64,000 nucleotides of DNA from positions 292,157-356,156 of the forward strand of contig NZ_VDRC01000002.1 in assembly GCF_007667425.1 (NCBI RefSeq). The letters run 5' to 3'. Source of the DNA: Microbacterium sp. 1.5R. Lineage in GTDB: Bacteria > Actinomycetota > Actinomycetes > Actinomycetales > Microbacteriaceae. The position numbers and the translations under genes were made by a program. Below are positions 45,468 to 57,500 of the stretch, piece after piece; position 1 is the first letter of the stretch; each line of letters opens with the position of its first letter. The notes under the pieces are model-generated. The model was given only the letters and a program-made list of their open reading frames with translations, ran no database searches and was not told the origin of the DNA.

Positions 45468-47278
45468 GCTCCGCGATCACCGGAACCCAGGACGAGGACC
45501 GCTCCCGCTACACGCGCGAGGAGAGCCGGGCCATCCGACGCAGGTCGCTGCATCTGCTCGGCTCGCTGGTGCGCCCGCTCAAGCCGCAGATCGTGCTCGC
45601 CGCGGTCGTGCTCGTGATCTCGACCGCCCTCCAGGTGTCGGGTCCCATCCTGATCAGCATCGGGCTCGACCGTGCGCTGCCCGCCGTGCTCGAACGCGCC
45701 GACTGGATGCCGACGTTCATGATCGGCGGGATCTACCTGCTCGCAGGGGCCGTCGCCGCAGCCATGATCGCCTGGTACGTCATCATCGCCGCGAAGCTCA
45801 CGCAGGCGGTGCTGCTCGACCTCCGCAAGCGCATCTTCCTGCACACCCAGCGACTGAGCCTCGAGTTCCACGAGTCGTACACGTCCGGTCGCATCATCTC
45901 GCGCCAGACGAGCGACCTCGACTCGATCAAGGAGCTGCTCGACGGCGGTCTCAACGAGCTCGTCTCCGGCGTGCTCTTCGGACTCTTCACCTTCATCGCC
46001 CTGTGCGTCTGGGACTGGCAGTCCGGCCTGATCCTCGCGATCGGCGGTATCCCGCTGTTCTTCCTGATGCGGTGGTTCTACTCGCGCTCGCAGCTCGTCT
46101 ACCGCGAGTCGCGCGTCATCAGCGCGAAGGTCATCGTGCAGTTCGTCGAGACCATGACGGGCATCCGCGCGGTCAAGGCGTTCCGCAAGGAGCCGCGCAA
46201 CGACGAGTCGTTCCAGGGGATCGCCGGCGAGTACCGCGACGTAAACCGGCGCTCGATGCTGCTTTTCGGCACGTTCGAGCCGGGACTCATGGGAGTCGCC
46301 GCGCTCGTGCTCGGGATCGTCGTGCTGTGGGGCGGCATCCGGGTGTCGACCGACGCGCTCACCGTCGGTGTGCTGCTGTCGGCGGTGCTGTACGTGCGCA
46401 ACTTCTTCGCGCCCATGCAGGAGATCGCGATGTTCCTCAACTCGTACCAGTCGGCGACGGCAGCGCTCGAGAAGGTGTCCGGCGTCCTCGAGGAGGTGCC
46501 GACGGTGCCCGACCCCGAGAAGCCCGTCGACCTGTGGGAATCGCGTGGGCACGTGCGGTTCGACGAGGTCACGTTCGGCTATAACGGCGAGAAGACGATC
46601 CTCCCGAACTTCACCCTCGACATCCCCGCAGGGCAGACCATCGCCCTCGTGGGGACGACCGGTGCGGGCAAGTCGACGCTGGCGAAGCTGATCTCGCGGT
46701 TCTACGACCCTTCGCGCGGCACCGTCACGCTCGACGACGTCGATCTGCGCGACCTGCATCCGAAGGATCTGCGCCGCGCGATCGTCATGGTGACGCAGGA
46801 GGCGTACCTGTTCAGCGGTACCGTGGCCGACAACATCGCCCTGGGAAAGCCCGACGCGTCGCTCGACGAGATCCGCGCAGCGGCGAGAGCGGTCGGCGCC
46901 GACGAGTTTATCTCGTCGCTGCCCGACGGCTACGACACCGATGTGAACAAGCGCGGTGGCCGTGTCTCGGCGGGGCAGCGGCAGCTGATCTCGTTCGCAC
47001 GGGCGTTCTTGGCCGACCCGTCCGTGCTCATCCTCGATGAGGCGACCGCGTCGCTCGACATCCCGTCGGAGCGGCTGATCCAGGATGCTCTGCAGACCCT
47101 GCTCAAGGACCGCACGGCGATCATCATCGCCCACCGTCTGTCGACCGTCGCGATCGCCGATCGTGTGCTGGTCATGGAGCACGGCCGGATCATCGAGGAC
47201 GACAGCCCCGACGCGCTCATCAGCGGCACGGGCAAGTTCGCGCAGCTGCACGCGGCGTGGCAGGAGACCCTCGTGTAG
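45464..47278 (+). CDS. ABC exporter half-transporter, catalytic partner
   Basis: 604 residues with six membrane helices and an ATPase domain: [10 protein letters not shown], a normal Q-loop (VTQEAYLFS), and [11 protein letters not shown] with catalytic E526. Its signature is VSAGQRQ (S502-Q505) rather than LSGGQ; that signature faces the degenerate Walker site of the partner, while the partner's canonical LSGGQ completes the good site here. The two halves are therefore asymmetrical in a matched way, which supports a heterodimer. GGAGG precedes the ATG. Confidence 0.92.
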   Translation: MSSAITGTQDEDRSRYTREESRAIRRRSLHLLGSLVRPLKPQIVLAAVVLVISTALQVSGPILISIGLDRALPAVLERADWMPTFMIGGIYLLAGAVAAAMIAWYVIIAAKLTQAVLLDLRKRIFLHTQRLSLEFHESYTSGRIISRQTSDLDSIKELLDGGLNELVSGVLFGLFTFIALCVWDWQSGLILAIGGIPLFFLMRWFYSRSQLVYRESRVISAKVIVQFVETMTGIRAVKAFRKEPRNDESFQGIAGEYRDVNRRSMLLFGTFEPGLMGVAALVLGIVVLWGGIRVSTDALTVGVLLSAVLYVRNFFAPMQEIAMFLNSYQSATAALEKVSGVLEEVPTVPDPEKPVDLWESRGHVRFDEVTFGYNGEKTILPNFTLDIPAGQTIALVGTTGAGKSTLAKLISRFYDPSRGTVTLDDVDLRDLHPKDLRRAIVMVTQEAYLFSGTVADNIALGKPDASLDEIRAAARAVGADEFISSLPDGYDTDVNKRGGRVSAGQRQLISFARAFLADPSVLILDEATASLDIPSERLIQDALQTLLKDRTAIIIAHRLSTVAIADRVLVMEHGRIIEDDSPDALISGTGKFAQLHAAWQETLV

Positions 47279-47280
47279 CT

Positions 47281-47323
47281 CCCGATCAGCCGCCCGGGTG
47301 AGGCATCCGGACGGCTGATCGGG
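47281..47323 (+). terminator. Terminator of the ABC operon
   Basis: CCCGATCAGCCG and CGGCTGATCGGG form a perfect 12-bp stem with a 19-base loop that can pair further. Confidence 0.7.
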
Positions 47324-47343
47324 ACATACACCCGAGCACTGGG

Positions 47344-47349
47344 TAGCAT
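47344..47349 (+). promoter_or_regulatory. -10 for leaderless coiled-coil protein transcript
   Basis: TAGCAT, six bases, then ATG 47356. Confidence 0.5.
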
Positions 47350-47355
47350 CGAGGG

Positions 47356-48159
47356 ATGGATCCGCTGCTGCTCATCGAGTGGTGGTGGATCGCGCCCGTC
47401 GCCGCGGGAGGCGTCGCGGCCGGGGGCATCGGGATGCGGAGGCGCAGCATGAAGAGCGGACGCCGGCTCGCGGTCGACGCCGCGCGGCACGACCTCAGAC
47501 AGGCTCAGCAGCTCGCGACGGAGCGGCGCATGGCGGCGCGCATCGCACGGGCGGAGGTCACGCGGATCTCCGCCGAGCGCAGTGCGCGGCGGGCGACGCC
47601 GGAGCAGGTCGCCGGTGCCAAGCGGATGCTGCGCGAGAAGGAGAGCGACGCGAAAGCGGCAGCGGCGGACGTCCGCGCCAAGCAGGTGCGCCTCAGCGCG
47701 GCCCGTGCGGCGCTGCCGGCCGCATCGGCTCCACGCCCGCTCGAACGTCTGCGAGCCGAGCATGACGCGATCACCGTGCGCTGGATGCGATACGAGACGG
47801 ACACGTCGCTGCAGATCGCCTATCCGGCGATGACCGACGTCAGGCAACCGGCGACGGCCGCGTATCTGCGGGCGGCAGGGGTGGCGGTCGACGCGCGGCG
47901 CGCAGCGGAGGGCAAGGTGACGACGCCCGCCGAGTTCGGCGCGTACCGCGATGCGGTCGCCGACCTCGAGCGCGCATTCGAGGCGGCCGAGCATGCGGCG
48001 CGGCTCGAGGTGGGCGAGGTCCCGCCCGCTCCGACCTGGCAGGACGCAGCCCAGGACGTCATCTCGCGGTCGGCGGAGGCGTTCGACAAGGCGGCGGGGG
48101 CGGCAGCATCCGTGTTCGCCGCGTGGAACGAGCGCAAGCAGCGGCCGGACAAGCGCTGA
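47356..48159 (+). CDS. Membrane-anchored helical protein, unknown function
   Basis: 267 residues. One hydrophobic segment (about 5-26: LIEWWWIAPVAAGGVAAGG) is followed by a long Ala/Arg/Glu-rich helical region with coiled-coil character (35-120) and a second helical part to the end. No family recognised. The transcript is probably leaderless. The last few codons lie in the first copy of a 79-bp tandem duplication. Confidence 0.75.
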   Translation: MDPLLLIEWWWIAPVAAGGVAAGGIGMRRRSMKSGRRLAVDAARHDLRQAQQLATERRMAARIARAEVTRISAERSARRATPEQVAGAKRMLREKESDAKAAAADVRAKQVRLSAARAALPAASAPRPLERLRAEHDAITVRWMRYETDTSLQIAYPAMTDVRQPATAAYLRAAGVAVDARRAAEGKVTTPAEFGAYRDAVADLERAFEAAEHAARLEVGEVPPAPTWQDAAQDVISRSAEAFDKAAGAAASVFAAWNERKQRPDKR

Positions 48160-48301
48160 CCCGCGTGGCCCGCGTCTCCTCAATGGTCGGACGTGGTGGT
48201 CGTCGGAGTAGCCGATCCCGACGCCGGACAAGCGCTGACCCGCGTGGCCCGCGCAGCTCGAGTCCTCGGACCCCGCGGGCGTCGGAGGAGTCCATCCCGG
48301 C
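48144..48301. repeat. Tandem duplication, two 79-bp units
   Basis: Copy 1 (48144-48222) starts in the last codons of the upstream gene, copy 2 (48223-48301) follows directly. The first 31 bases are identical and include the gene's stop; the rest is diverged but alignable without gaps. Confidence 0.8.
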
Positions 48302-48363
48302 GCCCGGGCGAGCAGGGCGACGGGGCCTCGATGGGGGAGGGGATTCGAGACCCCGCCGCCGGC

Positions 48364-48822
48364 TTACGAGGAGACGCGGATCTCCGCGATGACCTCGGAG
48401 TACTCGGTCTCGCCGACCGGCGTGAATCCGACGCGGAGGAAGAAGGCCTCCGGCCCGTCCTCGCCCGCCTCGTAGATGACGTTGACGTGGTCGACGCCGC
48501 GGGAGCGCGCCTCTTCGACCAGCTGCTCGACGACGAAGCGCCCCACGCCCTTGCCCTGATCGTCGGCGTCGACGTTGATGCGCCACAGCACGGAGCGGAA
48601 GTGCTCCTCCGGCGCCTCGGAGTCGAAGTTCGCGCTGACGAATCCGACGACCTGATCGCCGTCGAGCACGACGCGCTGCCAGGAGGTCTGCGGGTTGATG
48701 ACGGTCGCCGCGATGCCGTAGGACACCGGAGCGAGGAACTGCTCCTGTCCGGGCTTGAGCGACAGGTTGTTCACGGCGACGATCGTCGCAGCGGAGAGTT
48801 CGACCATGCGCAGTTCGGACAT
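48364..48822 (-). CDS. GNAT family N-acetyltransferase
   Basis: 152 residues with the acetyl-CoA-binding loop DQGKGVGRFV and the preceding strand LWRINVDADD. The C-terminal FFLRVGFTPVG is the usual GNAT ending. Its general look is close to polyamine (SpeG-like) acetyltransferases, but the substrate is uncertain. The transcript appears leaderless. Confidence 0.88.
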   Translation of the reverse strand: MSELRMVELSAATIVAVNNLSLKPGQEQFLAPVSYGIAATVINPQTSWQRVVLDGDQVVGFVSANFDSEAPEEHFRSVLWRINVDADDQGKGVGRFVVEQLVEEARSRGVDHVNVIYEAGEDGPEAFFLRVGFTPVGETEYSEVIAEIRVSS

Positions 48823-48828
48823 AGTGAC

Positions 48829-48834
48829 AGGCTA
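48829..48834 (-). promoter_or_regulatory. -10 for leaderless GNAT transcript
   Basis: TAGCCT on the minus strand, six bases, then ATG 48822. Confidence 0.55.
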
Positions 48835-48943
48835 ACCCCTCCGGTGCGTTCCGACCCAGAGACGAGCAGATTCTCGGGCGCGACAGACGCTCAGGTATCT
48901 TGGTATCGAGACAATTCTGCCCTCGTGAACGGAGAACCTCCCG

Positions 48944-51163
<2,220 letters not shown>

Positions 51164-51196
51164 CACGGCGGGCCGCCATCGGCGGGCCGACCGTGC

Positions 51197-51231
51197 ACGA
51201 AGGGCCGGATGCTCAGCATCCGGCCCTTCGT
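51197..51231. terminator. Bidirectional terminator after icd
   Basis: ACGAAGGGCCGGATGCT and its complement meet around a single base; a real loop would use the central bases. It serves icd and the converging transpeptidase gene. Confidence 0.85.
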
Positions 51232-51245
51232 CGTATCCACTCGCC

Positions 51246-52754
51246 TCAGTTGTGAACCGAGACCTCCATGCCCACGGGGGACCACTCGTACACGAACTTG
51301 GCGACATCGATCGGCATGTTCACGCATCCGTGGCTCATGCGGTTGCCGAAGTTGCTGTGCCAATAGGTGCCGTGGAAGCCCTCGTCGCCATTGAAATACG
51401 TGACCCACGGGACGTTGGGCGTCTCGGTGATCGAGCCGTCCGGCTCGCGGCTCTTCATCGTCTGCGAGCGCACGTGCGCGTAGACCTTGAAGTTGCCGAC
51501 GTCGGTCGGCGTCGCAGCTTTGCCGGAAGAGATCTTCCACGACCGCACCACGCCGCCGTTCTCGTACAGTGTCGCGGTCTGCGAGCTGAGGTTCACGTCG
51601 ATCTTGCGGAGCAGCGTGACGGCGGTGAACGGGGTCTCGGTGACCGAGATCGGGAACACACCCTCGCCGGCCTCGAGCTTGTCGGCGACGTCGGAGGCGA
51701 GGTTCGAGGTGTCGCTCAGCGCCCGTCCGTTGACCCCTTCGGCCTCGGTTCGGAGCACCGTGCCTGCCGAGTCGACGATCTGCGTGGCGTTGACCGGTGC
51801 GCGGTCGACGGCCGCGGGCAGGGCATCGACGGTCGCCTGGATCGCCGCCTGATCGGTCTCGATGCGAAGGGTGCCCTCGTCGTCGACCACGGTGAACCAG
51901 GTCGACGCGGTTGCGGCGTCGATGGGCACGGTGCGCTCTTCGCCGAGGTAGAAGCCGATCGTGCCGAGCATCGTGTTGAGCGAGGTCGCGAAGGTCGTCG
52001 CGTCCTCGTCCGTGATCGCCGGCGTCGCCTCGGCGGGTCCGCCGGGGAACTCCAGGCTCTTGTCGCCGGCGGCGATGGCGTCGGCGAACGCCTCGCCCAG
52101 CGCGGAGACGTCGACACCTGTTCCCGTGGTGGACGGGGTGATGACATAACCGCCCGTCGCGGCGTCGAAGACCACGCCCGCATCGACCGGGTCGTCGAAG
52201 CTGGTCGGCACCGCGTCGCGCAGTGCGGCGTCGGCCGTCGTGGGATCGAGGGCGATCTCGCCGGCGACAGGCTCGCCCATCCATGAACCGAGGTTCCACA
52301 TCGGATGCTCGGCGAAGGCCTTGTCGGCCAGGGTGCCCGCGTCGACGGAGGCGCCCAGATCAGAGCCGGAGAGCACGACATCGTCGCCCGCGCCGGTGAG
52401 CGTGACCTCGGTCTCGGCGACATGGGCGCTGATGACGTCGGCCGCGGCGCCGGGCGTGAGCCAGCCGACGGGGATGCCTGCGACAGTGGTGCCGGGAGCG
52501 ATGAGGATCATCGAGGCAGCGCCCGCGCCGATCACGACGGCGCCGACCCCGAGGCCGATCCACAATCCGAGGCGCTTCTTCTTGGGAGCTGGTTCGACGG
52601 GGGCCCAGGCGAGGGGCTGGTCTCCGCCCTCGGGCGGCATGGAGTCGGACGGCGCGTCGACACCCGACGGAGTGAACGCCACCGTCTCTGTGGAGGACTC
52701 TGCGTCTCCCAGCTTCTGCGTCTTCGCATCCTGCGCTGAGTACAGATCGGTCAC
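51246..52754 (-). CDS. L,D-transpeptidase with peptidoglycan-binding domains
   Basis: 502 residues from GTG 52754. A 60-residue cytoplasmic part is followed by one membrane helix (LWIGLGVGAVVIGAGAASMIL), then a region with two PG_binding_4-like domains (about 90-370), then the YkuD domain with HGTYWH and the catalytic cysteine in SHGCVN. It forms 3-3 cross-links in peptidoglycan outside the membrane. GTG 52763 is another start, adding three residues; GGGGTGAG just upstream favours 52754. Relevant context: the D-amino-acid genes nearby may use its products, though the operons are separate. Confidence 0.92.
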   Translation of the reverse strand: MTDLYSAQDAKTQKLGDAESSTETVAFTPSGVDAPSDSMPPEGGDQPLAWAPVEPAPKKKRLGLWIGLGVGAVVIGAGAASMILIAPGTTVAGIPVGWLTPGAAADVISAHVAETEVTLTGAGDDVVLSGSDLGASVDAGTLADKAFAEHPMWNLGSWMGEPVAGEIALDPTTADAALRDAVPTSFDDPVDAGVVFDAATGGYVITPSTTGTGVDVSALGEAFADAIAAGDKSLEFPGGPAEATPAITDEDATTFATSLNTMLGTIGFYLGEERTVPIDAATASTWFTVVDDEGTLRIETDQAAIQATVDALPAAVDRAPVNATQIVDSAGTVLRTEAEGVNGRALSDTSNLASDVADKLEAGEGVFPISVTETPFTAVTLLRKIDVNLSSQTATLYENGGVVRSWKISSGKAATPTDVGNFKVYAHVRSQTMKSREPDGSITETPNVPWVTYFNGDEGFHGTYWHSNFGNRMSHGCVNMPIDVAKFVYEWSPVGMEVSVHN

Positions 52755-52832
52755 GAATCTCACCCCCCGGTTCTCGTGTGCCCTATATCACGCTCAATGG
52801 TACGGGATCGAAGATAACGAGGGGGCAACGGT

Positions 52833-52859
52833 CGTGCGGGGCCGATCGGGCCCCGCACG
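52833..52859 (-). terminator. Hairpin after ridA
   Basis: CGTGCGGGGCC and GGCCCCGCACG around GATCG, 25 bases past the RidA stop on the minus strand. Confidence 0.65.
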
Positions 52860-52883
52860 TCGCGACGACGAGTCGGGAGCCGC

Positions 52884-53288
52884 TCAGTCGACGACGGCGA
52901 TGCCGTCGATCTCGACGAGCATCTCCTCGCGGGGAAGGCCCGTGAAGACGGTGGTGCGCGACGGCAGCACGCCGCTCGGGGTGTGCGCCTCGACGAACGC
53001 GCCGTACGCCTCGTTCATGATGGGGAAGTCCTCGCGCTTCGTGAGGTAGACGCGGAGCATCACGACATCGTCGAAGGTCGCGCCGGAGGCCTCGACGATG
53101 GCCTTGACGTTCTCGAGCGTGCGAGTGGTCTGCGCGGCGACATCGCCCGGGTAGAGGTATTCGTTCGTGGCAGCGTCGACCGGCCCCTGGCCCGAGACCT
53201 GCACGAACGGGCCCTTGCGCACGCCCTGCGAGAAGGTGTGTGCGGGGGCGGGGGCGGCGTCGGTCGTGATGCGGGTCTTCGAAGTCAT
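52884..53288 (-). CDS. RidA family reactive imine deaminase
   Basis: 134 residues of the YjgF/RidA/UK114 fold. GPFVQVSGQGPVD and NVKAIVEASGATFDDVV are the family cores. RidA enzymes hydrolyse enamines and imines set free by PLP-dependent dehydratases, protecting other PLP enzymes. Divergence from the D-serine-dehydratase-like gene, with only 25 bases between starts, supports that job here: it would clear the enamine made by its neighbour. The characteristic arginine may be R104 or nearby in LPSRTTV. The transcript appears leaderless. Confidence 0.9.
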   Translation of the reverse strand: MTSKTRITTDAAPAPAHTFSQGVRKGPFVQVSGQGPVDAATNEYLYPGDVAAQTTRTLENVKAIVEASGATFDDVVMLRVYLTKREDFPIMNEAYGAFVEAHTPSGVLPSRTTVFTGLPREEMLVEIDGIAVVD

Positions 53289-53313
53289 GCTGCAAGCCTA
53301 GTAGCCTTGTTAG
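53289..53313. promoter_or_regulatory. Divergent leaderless promoter pair
   Basis: Minus-strand TAGGCT (53300 to 53295) and plus-strand TAGCCT (53302-53307) are separated by one base. Each is six bases from its start codon, so both -35 regions lie inside the opposite gene. TTGTTAG at 53307-53313 also occurs in a ROK-operator half-site. Confidence 0.6.
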
Positions 53314-54531
53314 ATGCCTCTACAAATTCCGGATCCCGTACTCGGCGCGTGGGCGAAGGGCTTCCCGGCCCGGGCAGGGGGGATGCGCCTCTCCGAGGTC
53401 GCCGACGCGGGCCTTCGTCTGTCGGATCTGGTCACGCCCGTGCTCACGGTGCACGACGCGGCACTGACCCATAACGAGACGACGGTGTTCTCCTGGGCGG
53501 CCGATCAGGGCGTACGGCTCGCGCCGCATGGCAAGACCACCATGGCGCCCGCGCTGTGGCAGCGCCTGCTCGACGCCGGCGCCTGGGGCATCTCGGTCGC
53601 GACGCCGTGGCAGGCCGAGGTGGCCGTGCAGGCCGATGTGGCGACCGTGCTCATCGCGAACGCCGTCACGGACGCAGCGGCCGCGCGCCGGCTCGGTGAC
53701 CTCCTCGCCGAGAACGCCGACCTCCGGATCCTGTGCTGGGCGGACTCCGAGCGCACGGTCGAGATCCTCGCCGGTGCCCTCGACGGGGCTGAGCGCCCGC
53801 TCGACGTCCTCGTCGAGCTCGGGGGAGCAGGCGGCCGCACGGGTGCCCGCACGATCGAGGAGGGCGAGCGGATCGCGCATGCGATCGACACGGCATCCGG
53901 TCTCCGCCTCGCCGGTGTCACCGGCTACGAGGGGCCCTTCGGTCCTGATCGCAGCGACGCCTCGGTCGCCGCCGTCGACGCCTACCTCGGCACTCTCGTC
54001 GAGCTGCACTCGCGGCTGACCTACCCGCGGGGGCTGCGTCCCGTGCTGAGCGCCGGCGGCAGCTCGTTCCCCGATCGCGCAGCGGCCGTGCTCTCACCCC
54101 ACGCCGACGGAGCCGACGTCGTGCTGCGCTCGGGCGCGTTCCAGATCCACGACGACGGGTTCTACTCGCGCATGTCGCCGTTCGGTGCGCTGACGGGCAC
54201 CGCGTCCCTGCGGTCGGCCATGCACGCCTGGTCCCGGGTCGTGTCCCAGCCGGAGCCCGGCCTCGCGCTGCTCGACGCCGGCCGTCGCGACGTGCCGTTC
54301 GACATCGATCTGCCCGTCCCGCAGTCGGTCGCCGGCTCGATCACGGCATTGAACGATCAGCACGCCTTCCTGAGCCTCGACGCCGACGCGACGGTCGCGC
54401 AGGGCGACGTGGTGCGGCTGGGACTCTCGCACCCATGCACCGCGTTCGACAAGTGGAAGGTCGTCGCCGTGATCGACGACCCCGACGCCGACGACCCCCG
54501 CGTGATCGGAGCGGTGGCGACGTGCTTCTGA
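53314..54531 (+). CDS. D-serine dehydratase-like PLP enzyme (DSD1 type)
   Basis: 405 residues with the alanine-racemase-like barrel. K74 in APHGKTTMAP is the PLP-binding lysine; H373 and C375 in SHPCTAFDKW are the zinc site of eukaryote-type D-serine dehydratases and D-threonine aldolases. It should eliminate ammonia from a D-amino acid via an enamine, or cleave a beta-hydroxy D-amino acid. Pairing with RidA favours the dehydratase. It overlaps the next gene by ten bases. Confidence 0.88.
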   Translation: MPLQIPDPVLGAWAKGFPARAGGMRLSEVADAGLRLSDLVTPVLTVHDAALTHNETTVFSWAADQGVRLAPHGKTTMAPALWQRLLDAGAWGISVATPWQAEVAVQADVATVLIANAVTDAAAARRLGDLLAENADLRILCWADSERTVEILAGALDGAERPLDVLVELGGAGGRTGARTIEEGERIAHAIDTASGLRLAGVTGYEGPFGPDRSDASVAAVDAYLGTLVELHSRLTYPRGLRPVLSAGGSSFPDRAAAVLSPHADGADVVLRSGAFQIHDDGFYSRMSPFGALTGTASLRSAMHAWSRVVSQPEPGLALLDAGRRDVPFDIDLPVPQSVAGSITALNDQHAFLSLDADATVAQGDVVRLGLSHPCTAFDKWKVVAVIDDPDADDPRVIGAVATCF

Positions 54532-57500
54532 GCAGTGAGAAGCCGGTGCGGGTCTACCGAGGCGCCACGGTCGTCGACGGAACGGGTGCCGCGCGATACG
54601 TCGCGGACGTGCACGTCGAAGGCGCCAGAGTCGTCGCGGTCGTGCGCGACGGCGGCCAGGCGCCCGACCTTCCCGACACCGCCGTCGAGGTCGACGCCGC
54701 CGGGCTCGTGCTCGCACCGGGGTTCATCGACATGCACGCGCACAGCGAGCTCGCCGTGCTCGAGGGCGCCGCGCACGCCGCCAAGGTCAGCCAGGGCGTG
54801 ACCACCGAGGTCGTCGGGCAGGACGGCCTCGGATACGCTCCGCTCGACGATGCGACGGCCGCCGTCATCCCTGCGCAGATCGCCGGCTGGAACGGCGCGC
54901 CGGCGTCGGTGCCATGGCGGACCATGGGCGACCTGCTCGCGGCGTTCGACGACGCCGCCGTCGCGAACGTGGCCGTGCTCGTTCCGCAGGGGAACCTGCG
55001 CATGATGGTCGTCGGCCATGAGAACCGCCGTGCCACCGATACCGAGATCGCGGCGATGGGCGAGCTGCTGGGCGCCGCGATGGACGCAGGGGCCTTCGGC
55101 ATGTCGAGCGGTCTCACCTACACGCCGGGCATGTATGCCGACACGGCCGAGCTGAAGGCGCTCTGCCGAGTGGTCGCCGAGCGAGGCGGCTACTGGTCGC
55201 CGCACACGCGCAGCTACGGCGGCGCGGCGCTGGACGCGTACCGCGAAGCCCTCGACATCGGGCGCCGGACGGGATGCCCCATCCACCTGACGCACGCCAC
55301 CATGAACTTCCTCCCGAACCGCGGGCGGGCTGCCGAACTGCTGGCTCTCGTCGACGAGGCTCTCGCCGACGGCGTCGACGTCACGCTCGACACGTACCCG
55401 TACCTTCCCGGCGCGACGACGCTGGCGGCGCTGCTCCCGAGCAGGCTCTCGGAGAGCGGAGACCTGCTCGGAACGATCGCGGCGCTGGACGCCGCAGGCC
55501 GGGAGACGGTGCGGGTCGAGCTCGAGGAGATCGGCTGCGACGGCTTCCACGGAGAGCGCGCCGATTGGGACGCCATCCAGATCGCCGGCACGGGCCGGGC
55601 CGCGCTCGCCGAGCTGGTCGGCCGCACGATCACCGAGATCGCTGCGCTCGATGGGCGGCGCGCTGTCGACGTGGTGCTCGACACGATCATCGAGGATGCC
55701 GGTGCCACGAGCATCCTCATGCACATCGGCGACGAGGGCAACGTCCGCGAGATCATGCGGCACCCTCGCCATACGGGTGGCAGCGACGGCATCCTGATCG
55801 GGGCACGTCCGCATCCGCGCGGTCGCGGCACTTTCCCGCGCTACCTCGGGCACTACGTGCGCGAGCTCGGCGTCCTCTCGCTCGAGGAAGCCGTCAGGCA
55901 CCTCTCCGGCACACCGGCCGCGCGGCTCGGTCTGGACCGGGGCGATGCCCCTCGCGGGGTGGTCCGCGAGGGGTCCACCGCCGATCTCGTGCTCTTCGAC
56001 CCGGAGACGATCGCCGCCGGCGCGACCTTCGACGACCCGCACGCGGCACCCGTCGGCGTCGTGGAGGTGCTGGTCGCGGGAGACCCCGTCGTGCAGCACG
56101 GTCGGGTCACCGGCAGCACCCCCGGCCGCGCGCTGCGGATGCCCCCGCCGGCCCACCGCGCCAGCGTCCCGCACGCGCAGTCGCGGATCGATCCGTCGGC
56201 CGCCCCTTTCGTGTGGACGGCGGAGACCCGGATCGTCGCAGCGGAAGAGCTCGCCGCGAGCGCGCGGCGTCTCGGAGGCGAGCGCGTCGCCGAGGACTCC
56301 GGCGCGGCCATCACCCTGCGCATCGACGCCGCGCTGGCAGACGCCCCGTTCGCACACGGCCGCGTCGGCGCCGAGGCGTTCCGGATCGTGGTCGCCGCGG
56401 ACGGCGTCACCGTGACCGGCGCATCGGCTGTCGGCGTCTTCCGCGGCACGACTGCTCTGGGGCAGCTGCGTGAACCGGGCGCCGAGCGGTCGCGCATCCC
56501 CGCGGGGGAGTGGACCGGCGCCCCGGCGTACGCCTGGCGCGGGGCGATGCTCGACGTGGCGCGGCACTTCCGGCCCGTCGACGACGTCCGTCGACTCGTC
56601 GACCTGCTGGCGGACCACCACCTGAACATCCTGCATCTGCATCTCACCGACGACCAGGGCTGGCGGTTCGAGGTGCCCGGCTATCCGCGGCTCACCGCGG
56701 TCGGAGCCAGGCGCGAGGCGACGCAGCAAGGGCACGGTCCGCTCGCGACCGTCGAGCCCGGCGTGCACGAGGGGCACTACACGGATGCCGAGCTGCGCGA
56801 CCTCGTCGCCTACGCCGCCGCCCGGTACGTCACGCTCGTGCCCGAGGTGGAACTGCCCGGGCACATCCAGGCAGGACTCGCGGCGTACCCCGAGCTCGGC
56901 AACGTCGACGTCGGCGACCCGATCACGGCGCCATGGGAGCGGTTCGGAGTGAATCCTCGCACCCTCGCGCCGACGGAGGAGTCGCTCGCCTTCGGGCGGG
57001 CCGCCATCGACGCACTGTGCGACCTCTTCGACTCGCCGTGGATCGGGATAGGCGGGGACGAGGTGCCGGTGACGGAATGGGAGCGGAGCCCTGCGGCGCA
57101 GGAGCGGATGCGGCAGCTCGGCCTCGCATCGGCCCATGACGTGCAGCCGTGGTTCACGGCGCACTTCGTCGCCCACGTCCGTGCACGGGGGCGGATGGCC
57201 CTCGCGTGGGACGAGGTGCTCGAGGGCGACGTCCCGGAGGGGGTGGCGATCCTCGCCTGGCGGGGGCCGGTCGCGATGCGGGAGGCGCTGCGCCGCGGCA
57301 TCCCGGTGCTCGCCTGCCCGGACCTGAGCGTGTACCTTGATTATCCGCAATCCGACTCGGCGGAGGAGCCTATCCGCGTCGGGCCGCCGCTGCCTGTCGA
57401 GCGCGTGTACGGGCTGCGCGTGGAGGAGGGGGCCTCCGGCGGTCAGGCGAATGTCTGGACAGAGCATCTTCCGACGCGCGACCGCGTGGACTTCGCGATG

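Noticed and set aside
53307..53326. Full ROK operator TTGTTAG-N6-CTACAAA at the D-serine-dehydratase-like gene
   Set aside because: Arm match is only five of seven and the spacing differs from the 57840 palindrome. Only the half-site similarity is kept as an observation.
54522..56140. N-acetylglucosamine-6-phosphate deacetylase (nagA) identity for the amidohydrolase half
   Set aside because: HAHSE and the HLTHAT and GGSDGIL motifs with a length of about 540 residues fit D-aminoacylases better than NagA. The role could still overlap, and this is noted under findings.
56100..56200. Frameshift or separate start for a stand-alone GH20 gene
   Set aside because: The frame continues with normal codon use through the joint. 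An ATG in the region has no ribosome-binding site, so I treat it as a true fusion pending read-level proof.
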